Program-made: the position numbers and the translations under genes
Shown here: positions 30,591 through 41,989 of the stretch, in pieces
How the letters are laid out: each line of letters begins with the position of its first letter
How positions within the stretch are numbered: the first letter of the stretch is position 1
DNA from: Kitagawia praeruptora
Lineage: Eukaryota > Streptophyta > Magnoliopsida > Apiales > Apiaceae
DNA length: 64,000 bases
Assembly: GCA_037693485.1 (NCBI GenBank)
Contig: CM075354.1
Location: 59,319,501-59,383,500 of the forward strand
Reading direction: 5' to 3'
Notes under the pieces: model-generated
Seen by the model: only the letters and a program-made list of their open reading frames with translations
Databases searched by the model: none
What the model was told of the DNA's origin: nothing

Positions 30591-30867
30591 GTAAGTTTCT
30601 CTCTCTTATTCTTCATTTGAATGCATGTGTAACTCATAATTTTGTAAATATTTGCTGAAAATTATATGCGATGCGAGCCTAACTAATTGCAACCCCACAT
30701 ACTCAATTTCACACTGCGAGCCCTACCTCGCTAGACCGAAGAGTGCGACCCCTTATTCTTTATATACGAAGTAGGAACACTTAGAGCCTTCTCTTTAAAC
30801 ATTTCTTCTTCTTTTTCTTCTTTGATATTCTGTAAGCGCACACACTAATATTCCACCATCTTTTCAG
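30591..30867 (+). other. Putative 5'-UTR intron of the antisense gene
   Basis: The donor GTAAGTTTCT at 30591 follows AAAAA. The acceptor TTTTCAG ends at 30867, immediately before the ATG at 30868. T-rich interior (TTTCTTCTTCTTTTTCTTC). A leader intron ending at the start codon fits a real plant transcription unit. Confidence 0.55.
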
Positions 30868-33343
30868 ATGTCTAGCGATAGCTCAAGGACTCCTTCACCT
30901 CTCCCTCACATTTCCATCAGCGAGCGAGCGGCCGCAAACATTGCTAAGGCCACAAGTGCAAGCACCCAGTCATTCAAACTATACATGGATCCTCAATGGT
31001 CCCAAGAGGAGTTTACCCGAGAGACCCCTCTAACAACATGGAGATCACGACGACCTTCCACCTCGCAGAGCCGCTCTATTGATCTTCCCTCAAGCTCAAT
31101 AAACCCAGCATCTCTAACCGTTCCTCCCTCCACTGTCCAAGGCGAGGTCGACAAACTGCTAAGGAGAGGACAGGAATTCTTTTCCAACTTCCCCAAACCC
31201 CTTTCTCCTCTCAACAAGAATCTCCTCAACATAAGCCCCATAGTATTGACCAGCACCTCATCAATAGACTCCCTCGGCCACGCTTACTACGAGATCGAGG
31301 GTGGAGGTGACAACGAGGCGAACTCTGATGACTCGGATTATGAAGAGCCTAGCTCTGATGATGGCGGTCTAGACGAAGTGGCCAGAGTGGTTAACTTTGA
31401 AGATTACAGCTACGTTCCTGAAGCTTCTCCTCAACCTTACATTCCGACCCCTCAACCTGAACTGGAGGGCACTGTTTATGTGGGAGGACCTCGCCCTGAA
31501 AATATTGAAGAGGGCTCGAAGGTGAAACCAGGTCAGCCTCGCACTCTAGGCTGCAGAGACTTATCCACCTCTCTCGATGCTGAATCTTTAAGAAAGGCAG
31601 TCGACACATATAGACCGGAAGGCAAGGTCATTCTACCCACAGCCTCAATGCGATGCTATCGCTTCAACCACACCGAAAATGGAGGAAGAGTGCCTCGCAT
31701 GGTGTTATCGTCTTCCATGATGAAAATAGGCGTTTCTTCACCTCTTCATCCGTTCATTAGAGACGTGTGCGAGACTTACCACCTTGCTCCTATCCAAATC
31801 AATCCCAATGGGTATAGAGCCATGATAGCCCTCTACATTATTTATCACAAGTTGGGATATCCCCCACTCGATGCGAGGACTATGGGATACTTCTTGCAAT
31901 TGAAGAGATGCGGGCCATCTGACTTTGGCTATGTATATTTCTCAGTCTGGCCAGAATTTAATAAGAAAGACTTATACCATAGTGCCCCGAGCAACGCGGG
32001 CTCATGGAAGGGACCTTACTTTTATATCCACGAGGTACCCAGAATAAAAACATCCTTTAACTATCTTCCAGTCGGTCAAGTGCGAACCGTCTTGAAGGGT
32101 GAAGAGAAAACCCGAGCTGATGATGTATTGAAGATGCCTCGCGAGGACAGGAATGTGCGAACCCTCCTTTCCTTAGAAAATCTGATTGAATGCGGATTTT
32201 TGAAAGACGGGATTCAGCTACCTTCTGAGGCGGGGCCTTTAAGTGCGAGGAAGGCCTCGCAAAAGAGGAAAGTGCGAGAGGAAGCCTCGTCCTCTAAAAT
32301 GGCAGTGGAAGAGAGTAAGAATACTTTATACCGTAGTTCAATAATTCCTTCATGTTAATTGTCTTTCATTGTCCTCGCATTTTTACTTTTCTTGATAATT
32401 ATTTTTAACTGCTTTTTCTCTCCTTTTTGTAGATATGTCAGGCAAAGGCAATCGCAGGCCTCCCTTTTGCACAAGGAATAAGGAGATCCCTGCCAAGCCT
32501 TCAACGGCCTCCCCACCAAAGAAGACAAACGATCTCCCTCCTCCATCAGCAACTGCTAAGGTCGCTCCTCAACCTTCAACGGCCAAGGCTAACCCTGAAG
32601 AACACATCTCCAAAAAACACAAAACCGGTCCCCTGCCCCAAGTCAAAAAGCCTGCGGACACGACGCCAGTGCATCATTTATATGCAAAGCATGGGTACAC
32701 TCATGCTACTGAAGCGGAGTGCACTGAGTGGGTGGGAGCCGAGTTAATTGAGAATTCTGAGGCAGTCTCCAAATGCCTGGCTGAGGGCTTCATCCACCAA
32801 GCCTCGCATCTTCGAGAGCTAAAGCAAGTTGTCTTCGCCAATGATAGATTGGAAAAGGAGTTGAAGTCCTTGAAGGCTAAAGCTGAGGAGGAGAAGAAGC
32901 TAATGGCTGAAAATTACAAGCGAGTGCTACAATCTGAAACAGCATCTCTCCGCTCCGAACTCAAGAAAGTCAATGATGAAAAAGCAGCCCTCCATAAGGG
33001 TTTGAACGAGGCGGAGCAACATGAGGAGGAGTTGAAGAAGATTCATATGGAGGAGCTAGCGAAGCTGAGGGAGGAGATCGCTACAGCCCAAGCCAATCGG
33101 GAAGACATCGAGGTGGCTGCCCAAGCTGACTTTATGAAGAGCTTCATCAGAAAAATCCCTAACTTCGATTGGTCACAGCTCGGCCCTGGTAATGCTGAGT
33201 ACGCAGCTGACCTTTGCAAGGAAATTGCAGAGGAGGATGCGATCGAGGCAGCCAAGCTAGCTAGCGAGGCTGCTAAAGCTGATGCTCTGAAAAAACCAAG
33301 CGAGGCTGCTAATGAAGACAAATCCTCCAAACCTGTTGCATAA
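30868..33343 (+). CDS. Antisense spliced gene in Tat element: gypsy-type 'transposase' domain plus coiled coil
   Basis: The exons are 30868-32314 and 32433-33343. The 118-bp intron has donor GTAAGAATAC, acceptor TTTTTGTAG and phase 1 on both sides. Joined, it gives 785 aa without a stop. The N-terminus is Ser/Pro-rich with an acidic patch (about 143-170). At about 290-400 lies a domain like the family named 'putative gypsy-type transposon' (PF04195-like): HPFIRDVCETYHLAPIQ, then GYVYFSVWPEFNKKDL. The C-terminal half is a Glu/Lys/Ala-rich coiled coil (about 605-712). Role unknown. It converges on gag-pol, whose stop is at 34062, so its transcript could also affect sense RNA. The domain name comes from family resemblance only; no activity is implied. 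Confidence 0.75.
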
Positions 33344-34061
33344 TTATTCTGATCTTCTAAACTGGGGATGCGGACACCCCTTGAATGTCTCGCAAGTTGT
33401 AATATTTTTTTGATAACTTTTGATAACTTTGAAGTATGCTGGGCTCGCGTAGCGACCCAGTAACTGTTGGTGTTTATATAACTGTCTTCATTTCTTCATG
33501 TCTTGTATTTGCTTTTGCTTTATAGATATCTTGCCTTCTTTCTGAAATATTAACATGTAGATTGGCCTCGCATCTGCGAAGCTTTCCTTATAGAATCTTT
33601 TAATTTTAGTTAATCTTCAAGGTGGACCTTGTCTCCTTAGAATCAAAACTTGCGATGCTTTCCTTGCGAGGTCGCAGATACGATCCGGTGATTAAGGTCG
33701 CCCCTTGACTTCTTTTTCTTTGAGGAGATACTTTTTAACTAAACTTTGAAGACATTCCCTCAGGTCGCAATAAGTGCACGCTCGTGACCTCGTTGACCTA
33801 AGGGGTGTTCGGCCTCGCATGCGCTGTGCTGGCCTAGTCCTGAAAATTTTTAACACTGACAAAAGAATAAAACTGCACAACTTTTTTGGAGAATAAATTT
33901 CATAAATATAAATACTAGGGACAAAGCCCAACTAGGGACAAAGCCCAAATTTCATTACATCATAACGAGGAGGTGTCTATATGATCACTACCCCCCGAGT
34001 ACTTTGTATGAATTTATTCATGCTAAGTAGTAGTAGATGGAGACCACCAGGAGCGAAGCTT
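33344..34061. other. Convergent intergenic region in Tat element
   Basis: 718 bp between the stop of the antisense gene and the stop of gag-pol. AT-rich, with scattered CTCGCA/TGCGAG motifs like those of the LTR and coding parts. It should hold the 3' ends of the antisense transcript, but no clear signal can be assigned. No ORF is considered real. Confidence 0.5.
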
Positions 34062-37000
34062 CTACTGGTAGTATTTTCTCAAATGTTCTGCATTCCAGGC
34101 TCGTGGCATGACCTTATCATCCATATCAGTTAGATAATAAGTCCCTTCATTAATGACACCATAAACTTTATAGGGCCCTTCCCAATTGGCTCCAAAGACC
34201 CCATGAGACGAGACCTTAGTGTTAGGCATCACCCTCCTAAGCACCAAATCCCCCACGCGAAGATGTGGCACGCGAACCTTTCCATTATAATACCTTGCGG
34301 CTCGCCTTTGATAAGCCGCGAGCCTTAACTGAGCCTCTTCTCTTGACTCTTGAATCATGTCTAAGTAGAGCCTGTGATTGACCTCGTTTGACTTGGGGTC
34401 GTAATGTTCCCTTCTGAACGAGCCTGACCCTACTTCCACGGGCACCATGGCCTCGCACCCATATGTCAAAGAAAATGGAGTTTCACCTGTGGTAGACCTT
34501 GGGGTCGTGTTGTATGACCACAAGACTTTTGGTAGCTCGTCAGGCCAATTACCCTTACTTTCCTCCAACTTAGCTTTTAGGGTATGCTTGATAATTTTAT
34601 TGATGGCCTCGGTTTGTCCATTTGTCTGAGGGTGACTCACCGCAGAGAAACTTATCTTGATTCCCAGACTCTCACAAAATTCTTTCATCTCCTTGCTATC
34701 AAATTGCTTCCCATTGTCTGAAATGAGTTGATATGGAATCCCATAGCGACAAACAATTGCTCTGTACACGAAGTCCTTCAATTTTTTAGCTGTGATGGTA
34801 GCAAGAGGCTCGGCCTCGGCCCACTTAGTGAAATAATCCACAGCCACGACTGCATATTTTACTCCTCCCTTGGCCTTAGGGAGTTCACCAATGAGATCAA
34901 TTCCCCACATAGCAAAGGGCCAAGGGCTCATCAACGAGGTGAGGTGAGCAACTGGGGCATTACTGAAATTTGCATATCTTTGACACTTGTCACATCGCCT
35001 AGCGAACTCAAAAGCATCCCTTTTCAATGTGGGCCAGAAATATCCTTGTCGCAAAATTTTCTGGGCTAGGGAACTACCCCCCGAGTGATTACCACATATT
35101 CCTTCATGGACTTCTCTCAAAATATAGTTACATTCTTCACCATCGACACACCTCAAAAGTGGAGTGTTGAACCCTCTTCGATACAAGACCTCGTCATAGA
35201 TAACATAGCGAGCCGCCTGATATTTGACCCTCCTCGCTTCTTTTTTATCCTGAGGTAGCATCCCATTCTTTACATACCCCCAGATAGGGGCCATCCATGT
35301 TGACTCCTGGTTCGCTATTTCCATAACAAATTCTTCTGGAACACTAGGTTTACTTTGAATTTCCAAGGGGATAATCCCAAGTAAAGTAGCCTCGCGCCGC
35401 GAGCCCATTTTTGCGAGGGCATCTGCTCCCTGATTTTTTGCCCTCCTGATAAACTCCACCTTTACTTGCTTGAATGACTTCATAAGCCTTTGCACACATC
35501 TTAAATATAGCTCGATCTGGGGTCCCCTGGCCTGCCATCCACATCCAATATGACCAGTAACCAACATAGAATCACTATATGCATTGAGATTCTCTACTTT
35601 CATTTCTATCGCGAGCTTGAGGCCGATTATGAGGGCCTCGTATTCTGCTGCGTTGTTAGAAGCTTCGAAGGCGAAGTGAACAGCACTACTCAACTTGCGA
35701 CCCTCAGGTGTAACAAGCTCGATTCCTGCTCCAGCCCCTTCTTTGTTAGAGGCCCCATCGACATATAATTCCCACCACGAGGCTGAATTTTCATCTTTGA
35801 GTTTGGGGTCAACCACTTCTGGGATCGCTATGAGAGCCCAGGCATCTTCCTCAGACTGGGAAGGAAACTCCAATATAAAATCTGCTAAAGCTTGCCCCTT
35901 TATTGCACCTCGAGGCTTGTACTCAATGTCAAATTGACTCAGCTCTATGGTCCACTTTAAAAGTCTGCCCGAGGCCTCGGGTTTATGCATCACTTGCCTG
36001 AGTGGGTATGCAGTGCGAACTTGGATACTATGAGCCTAAAAATATGGCCTCAGTTTTCGCGAAACCAAAACTAAAGCATAGGCGAGTTTCTCCATGTTGG
36101 TGTAGCGAGTCTCGGCATCTTGCAGTCTTTTACTAACATAGTACACGGGGAGCTGAAGCTTTCCCTCCTCGCGAACGAGGACAGCACTGATGGCATATTC
36201 TGAAACTGCCAAGTAAACAATAAGAACTTCACCTTCATTAGGCTTAGAAAGTAGTGGAGGCGAGCCCACATGCTCTTTTATCATTTGAAAAGCTTCCTCG
36301 CATTCAGGGGTCCATTCAAAACTTTTTCCCACCTTCTTGATCGCTTTGAAGAACTCATGGCACTTATCTGATGACTTAGAAACGAACCGATTGAGTGCCG
36401 CGATCCTTCCAGTTAAACTTTGTACCTCCTTGACACTTCTTGGCGACCTCATTTCCACTAATGCCTTTATTTTAGCTGGATTAGCCTCAATGCCTCTGTG
36501 GTTAACAATGAACCCCAAAAACTTTCCAGATCCGACCCCAAAGACACACTTCTGGGGGTTGAGTTTCATTCTGAATTTCCTCAATATATCAAACATTTCT
36601 GCGAGGTGGGCTATATGATCCCCAGCCTCCTTGGACTTCACAAGCATGTCATCTACATAGACCTCTATTGTCTTCCCAATTTGTTTTTCAAACATCATAT
36701 TAACGAGCCTCTGATAAGTAGCACCTGCGTTGAGGAGGCCAAAAGGCATCCCAATATAACAGTATAGACCTCTGTCTGTGATAAACGAGGTGTGCTCCTG
36801 ATCAGGCTCGTACATTGGTATTTGGTTGTACCCAGAATAGGCATCCATGAAGCTTAAGAGTGCGTGGCCCGCTGTTGCATCTACCAACTGATCAATTCTT
36901 GGAAGAGGGAAACTATCCTTTGGGCAATGCTTGTTTAGATCAGTAAAATCCACACATGTTCGCCACTTCCCATTTGGCTTCTTGACTAGGACAGGGTTTG

Positions 37001-40000
37001 CAAGCCAGTCAGGGTAGAATGATTCCCTAACGAGCCCGACCTCGAGTAGCCTATCAACTTATTCTTTTAGAGCCTCGGCTCGCTCTCCACTTATTGGTCT
37101 TCTTTTCTGCCTCACTCCCTTCTTGCATGGATCAAGATTAAGTCTATGACACATTACATTGGGATCGATCCCTACCATATCTTCATGAGACCACGCAAAC
37201 ACATCCAAATTAGCTTTAAGAAACTTCACGAGCCTTCCCCTGAGATCTGGATTCAACTGCGACCCGATCTTCAAAACTTTCGTAGAATCCTTTGGATCAA
37301 CAAGAACAGATATGGTATCCTCTGCGGCTCCGGCTCGCTCCACATGCTCAGGGATGCGAGGGTCCAGGTCAATTTCAAAATCTCAAGCCCGACTAGACTC
37401 TGCTTCATCTTGCCTTATGACTCCTGCCCCCGAGTCAGGGGTCGCTCCAACATGTCCATACTCATTCACAATTGTTGTTTCTCTTGTGATACCATTAGGC
37501 AGGTCTACCAATGTTGATGTTTCCTTGCGAACCCATTTCCCCTTTCGGGCTCGCACAGTGGCCTGCTCTGGACTTTCCTCTTCATCGCTAGCTTCTTCAA
37601 CAATTCCTTCTTGTAAAACCAACACAGGTTGCGAGGCCTCCATCATAATTGCCCCTGGTACTGGTTCCACCTGTATGCCCAGATTGTCAAAATAATCATC
37701 AGGCAACTCCTCGATTGAAATTATGTTACAACCATTTGAAGGTTGCGAGGCCCCGACATCCATAGAACTTCTTCCCCTTTTTGCTGACTTCAGGGCCTGA
37801 TTATAGCACTCTCGTGACTCGTGCTGAATTCCTCTAACACAACCCACACCATGCGGGGTGGGAAATTTCATTGAGAGGTGGTAGATAGAAGTTACCACCC
37901 TCATTTCCTTCAAGATGGGACGTCCCACAATGGCATTGTAAGCAGATGGTTGATCCACGACCATGAAATCAGCGACCTGCGTAGTGATGCAGGGCTCGTC
38001 CCCCAAGGTGATGGGAAGCCTGACAAGTCCCTTGACACTAACAGATGCTCCAGTAAATCCATAGAGGTGGCCTACTGTTGGAATTAGATCTTTGTCTACG
38101 TATCCCATTTTCTTGTAGACATCATACATCAGAACATTCACAGCACTTCCATTATCCACTAGCACCCTGTAGATATTCTGTGAGCCAATGCGAACTCGAA
38201 CCACTAGAGCATCAGAGTGAGGATGATGTACCCACTTCGCATCCTCTTCAGTGAACATGATATTTGTGTCTTCCCCCTTAAAAAGCTTTGGGGGTCGCTC
38301 TTGCAGATGATGCACATTGGTTAGGGGTCGCTCCCTGGCCTCGCGTGCATACCTTTCTCTGGCCTTGTTGCTGTCTCCTCCAATATACGGCCCTCCAATG
38401 ATCACATGGATGCTATTACCTCGCTCTTCCCTCTCTTTGCGGGGCTCTGTATTCTGGCTTGAGGGGGGTACAGCATGATACCCTACTCCTGATTTTCCTG
38501 AATTCCCTTGATGCTTTTTTACTTCACGGACCGCCCATTCAGTTAACTTCCCTTCTCGAATTAATTGATCAATTTGTTCCTTCAATTGCCAACAGTCCGC
38601 GGTATCATGCCCCTTTTGTTCATGGAAGTCATAATACTTTGCAGTGTTCCAAGTCCCTTGTGGACCCATAGCACGAGGTTTCGTGAACATCCCTTTATTA
38701 GCGTTAACAGCATAGATATGATCAACTGAAGCCACTAAGGGAACAAACTTGTCCTCGTCTCTAGCCGGACGAGCACGAGGTGGGGATCGTCTTGAGGAAT
38801 CGCGATCCCTTCTCTTCGGGCTCGGGCTACGATCCTGTCTTCGCCTGGGGCTTCGAGAATCCCTTCTTTTTACTCCTTTGCCCTTACTTCCATTGCTACT
38901 GGTCCCAACATTCTTCTTGAGATCTGCCAATGATTTCTCCACACGCTTAAAGGGCTCAGCGACCCGATGCAACTCTGAAAGTGTAATAGGGGTTTGCTCC
39001 TGTAATTTCTCCCAAAATTTAGTTCCCTCTCTGACCCCTGCGATAAGGAAATTTTTTACGGCCTCATCATTTGCGCCTCGAACACGGGGGACCTCAGCAT
39101 TGAACCTTTTGAAATAATCATGCAAAGTCTCTCCTTCCTTTTGTTTTATGTTCGCTAATGTAGACACAGGAGGTGCGTAGAGCATTGAAGATTGGAACTG
39201 TTTGATGAAGATATCTACGAGCTGCTCCCAAGAATCTATAACAACCAGGGACCCTAGCTTCGAAAACCATTGTTGGGCACTCCCTCTTAGCGAGGCCGCG
39301 AACAGCCTGCACCTCGCTAATAATGACACCTGGTATACATCCATCTCATTATTGAAGCGAATGACGAACTCGGCTGGATCCGTCTCCCCATTATAGGTCA
39401 TGTCAGAGTGATGACCACGGAACACTACGGGCAGAGGGGCTGTACGAATTTCATGAGTGAAGGGCGAGGAGGAACCCATATTGCTGAAAATCCCCTTCTC
39501 GTTGTTCATCGCATCCAACGCCTTTTTTAAATCTTCTAACTTGTAATCCCCAATTCTCGCCTCTTTGTCTCCATCCTTCTTTCCTCCAGTGCTTGCATGA
39601 TGAGATTGAGTCTTTTTTGGGGCACTAGATTCTTCCTGGTCATTCCTGCGATCCTTGTTCTTAGGGTCTTCTTCGCGATGTTGGGATCGCTCACGCTCTC
39701 GATTGAAAGGGGGTCTGTCCTCGCGATGATGGGACCGCTCACGCTCTCTGCGAGGAGAGGGGGGTCTGTCATTGCGACGATATGACCGCTCACGATCTTT
39801 TCGAGGAGATTCGGGTTGATGAGAGCCCTTACTCTTATCCTTGGGACCTCCATCTCTGTTAGTTTTGAGCTTTTCCAACTTGAGACGAAGATCGTGCTCA
39901 CTGAGTTTCTTTCCAACACGGTCAAAGACACTAACGGACCGTCCTTCTGACGAGGCGGGCTTCGCCTTCGACCCCTCCTTATCAATTGTAGCTACTTCCT

Positions 40001-40412
40001 CTTCCCAATCAGGGTTCGTCCGATCCGTCACCACATCATCAAAATCTCCAATTAGCTTTTTCTTGGTGGGACCCTTGCTGCTTTCTGCTTGGTGAGTGCG
40101 ATCCCCTGTCCTTGTATTCCTCTTGAAGCCTCTGGAATTATGTCGCTTCTCCATCTTGGCCACCGAAGCCCTTACCTCAATCATTTGATCATCAAGGCCT
40201 TTCAAGAACGACATGACCTCGCCAGGCAAGGCTGTCTGTTGGACAACAGGGGGGGTCTGCTCCTTTTCAAATTCTTCCTCAAACTCTCCCTCGATTCCTT
40301 CTCTATGCACTTCGCTCTCTGATGGGTTCTTCTTATGGGGATCGTCCTTATTCCTCCTATGTGACCCCGGGGTCTCCCCCTCTCCGTTCCTCTTCTTGTG
40401 AGATTTAGTCAT
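34062..40412 (-). pseudogene. Tat gag-pol polyprotein with three nonsense codons
   Basis: One continuous frame of 2117 codons, read from 40412 down. It is broken only by TGA (37383-37385), TAA (37059-37061) and TAG (36036-36038), each the end of an open segment. Gag has DPAEFVIRFNNEMDVYQ and FSKLGS, then a zinc-knuckle-like YYDFHEQKGHDTADC that lacks its first Cys. Protease: LVDNGSAVNVL. Reverse transcriptase: LNKHCPKDSFPLPRID, MDAYSGYNQI and catalytic VYVDDML. A first RNase H is followed by a second (LYVDGASNKEGAGAG, NNAAEYEAL, ADALAKMGS). The integrase has CDKCQR, WGIDLIGE, ISDNGKQF and NGQTEAIN. The ATG at 40412 lies 43 bp from the LTR. TGA and TAG fit C-to-T changes from CGA and CAG. Confidence 0.9.
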
Positions 40413-40435
40413 CGTTCTCCCAATAAATGACTAGC

Positions 40436-40453
40436 CCCCTCCTTCTAGCGCCA
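40436..40453 (-). promoter_or_regulatory. Primer-binding site of nested Tat element
   Basis: On the minus strand TGGCGCTAGAAGGAGGGG starts 2 nt after the 5' LTR. The plus strand reads like a tRNA 3' end (...CTAGCGCCA). I have not identified the tRNA with certainty. Confidence 0.75.
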
Positions 40454-40455
40454 AA

Positions 40456-41155
40456 TGTTATAGGGAGAATATTGTATAACAATATTTATGGAGGTTGCTG
40501 GATTTACGGAGCAAAATACGGATATTTTGCTTATAAGAAGAATTGGGATTAGGGTTTGTGTTTATTGATGTGGCTGCTCTTGTATATTGATAATCAGTGG
40601 TGAACTGTTTCTCATCCTTTACAAGATGCCTACGTACCCTATTTATAGGGATCAAGCCATACGTAGTTCTCTTAGAGAAGAAGTTATCTAGATGGGCTAG
40701 GGTTTCTATGGGCTCGGCTTGGCCCAAATCCACTAGTCATCTCCTTGGGTTATTTTTTCTACCCATTTATTCTGTTCATGACCCATAAAGGGGAACCCGC
40801 AGCTGACATAATCATCTTTAATGGCGATACTGACTAGATGGCCTCGCATACGACCTCGCTGGGTCTGGCCATGCCAGGCGATCCTCGCTGTATGGAGATA
40901 ACCTACTTATGCGACCTCGCTGGGCCTGTCCATAAGCCTTCATAGTAACATACTAGGCCACGCTGGACCTTGCGAGCTGCGACCCTGCCACTAGGGCTCG
41001 CTGGCGATCCCGATGTACAAAAATAATATGATGAATCCTCTCATGATGGCGAACTTTAATGACCCATTCCTCATTCTTTGGCCCATTATGTGAGATATGC
41101 TGATATTACAGCCCATTAGGCCTGTTTAGGACTTATGCCAAATTCGGGCATAACA
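40456..41155 (-). repeat. Tat element 5' LTR
   Basis: 700 bp, five differences from the left copy. Minus-strand TATAAAT at 40641-40647 is the probable promoter for gag-pol. The small ORFs in both LTRs are chance frames. Confidence 0.95.
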
Positions 41156-41160
41156 GGTTG
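41156..41160. repeat. Right TSD of Tat element (GGTTG)
   Basis: Matches 29501-29505; the GGTTG also forms part of the interrupted orphan ORF. Confidence 0.9.
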
Positions 41161-41989
41161 GAACAACGCTCAGAATTTCTACAACAGTCAAGAACGATAT
41201 CAAGAATTCAATCCTTACCCACAATTCAATGCTTATGAGGATTGTAATGCATATCAGGTGAATTCGTTCTATTCTGAGAACTCATTTTATGCTCCATACC
41301 CTAGCAATGATTTTTCATTTGCCTTAGAAAATCAATATCATGATGATTTTAATCCATATATGTGCAATGATGTTGATACAAGTGTAATTCAATCTGATCC
41401 TTCTTTATTTTCGATGGGAGTTTTTAATCACTTTGAGGACCCACCATTAGAAATTGCTAGTGATAATGATATTCCATGTGATTCAATAGCTTGGTACGAG
41501 GAGAATGCTAAACTAAATAATTTTATTTGGGAAGTTCGAGCAGTGTGGCATGACGGCTGTTCTCTAACTCCCCCTTGTGTCAATTTTCCTCTATGCCATG
41601 ACTCTTGTTTAGCAATTGATGATATTGTTGTGTCTGATAAGTCTACTTGTGTAGTTGATAATTTTCCCATGCGCATTAATGATAATTTGGATGCAATTGA
41701 AATTCTACCAAATCTAGAAAATTTTGAGCTTAATACATTGGTAGACGAGATTAAAATTGATGAGTGTCCAATTATAAAAGAGAAGGAAGTTAAGATTGAT
41801 GAAGTTGAAAATCTTGCGTTAGAGTATAAGGATCCAATTTGGGAGGAGTTTATGAGTCATACTTATAATGATTATTCTGACGACTTTTCTGGCTACTTTT
41901 CCAAGTCTCTTGAGCATGATAGGTTCTTGAAAGTTTTCGTACCTTCAATGAATCTAAGATTTATTTGCACATTATGGTTTTATTACTAA
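41161..41989 (+). pseudogene. Orphan ORF of the non-autonomous element, main part
   Basis: With the 20-nt piece at 29486-29505 this forms a 282-codon frame, the only ORF of this element. The protein is rich in Asn, Tyr, Phe, Asp and Glu: N-terminal repeats such as YNSQERYQEFNPYPQFN, then acidic stretches (DEIKIDECPIIKEKEVKIDE). I see no zinc knuckle, protease, polymerase or integrase motif, signal peptide or membrane segment. I do not recognise it. It could be a remnant of gag or a lineage-specific factor. Apart from the Tat insertion the frame has no stop, which suggests it was maintained until recently. Confidence 0.6.

Larger units (their letters stand above)
29506..41155 (-). mobile_element. 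Tat-lineage Ty3/Gypsy retrotransposon, complete structure, minus strand, nested
   Basis: 11,650 bp with two 700-bp LTRs differing at five positions and a perfect GGTTG TSD. In element orientation (minus) the order is 5' LTR (40456-41155), PBS, gag-pol (40412-34062), an antisense spliced gene (plus strand, 30868-33343), polypurine tract and 3' LTR (29506-30205). The second RNase H between the first RNase H and integrase marks the Tat lineage. gag-pol is one frame with three nonsense codons, so it is defective. Confidence 0.95.

Noticed and set aside
30347..30658. 103-codon plus-strand ORF before the antisense gene
   Set aside because: It spans the TATA box and the predicted splice donor of the leader intron, and shows no domain.
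37146..40401. Several plus-strand ORFs opposite Tat gag-pol (e.g. 38749-39117, 37312-37695)
   Set aside because: They mirror the coding strand of gag-pol and have no promoter, splice support or domain, unlike the 30868-33343 gene.
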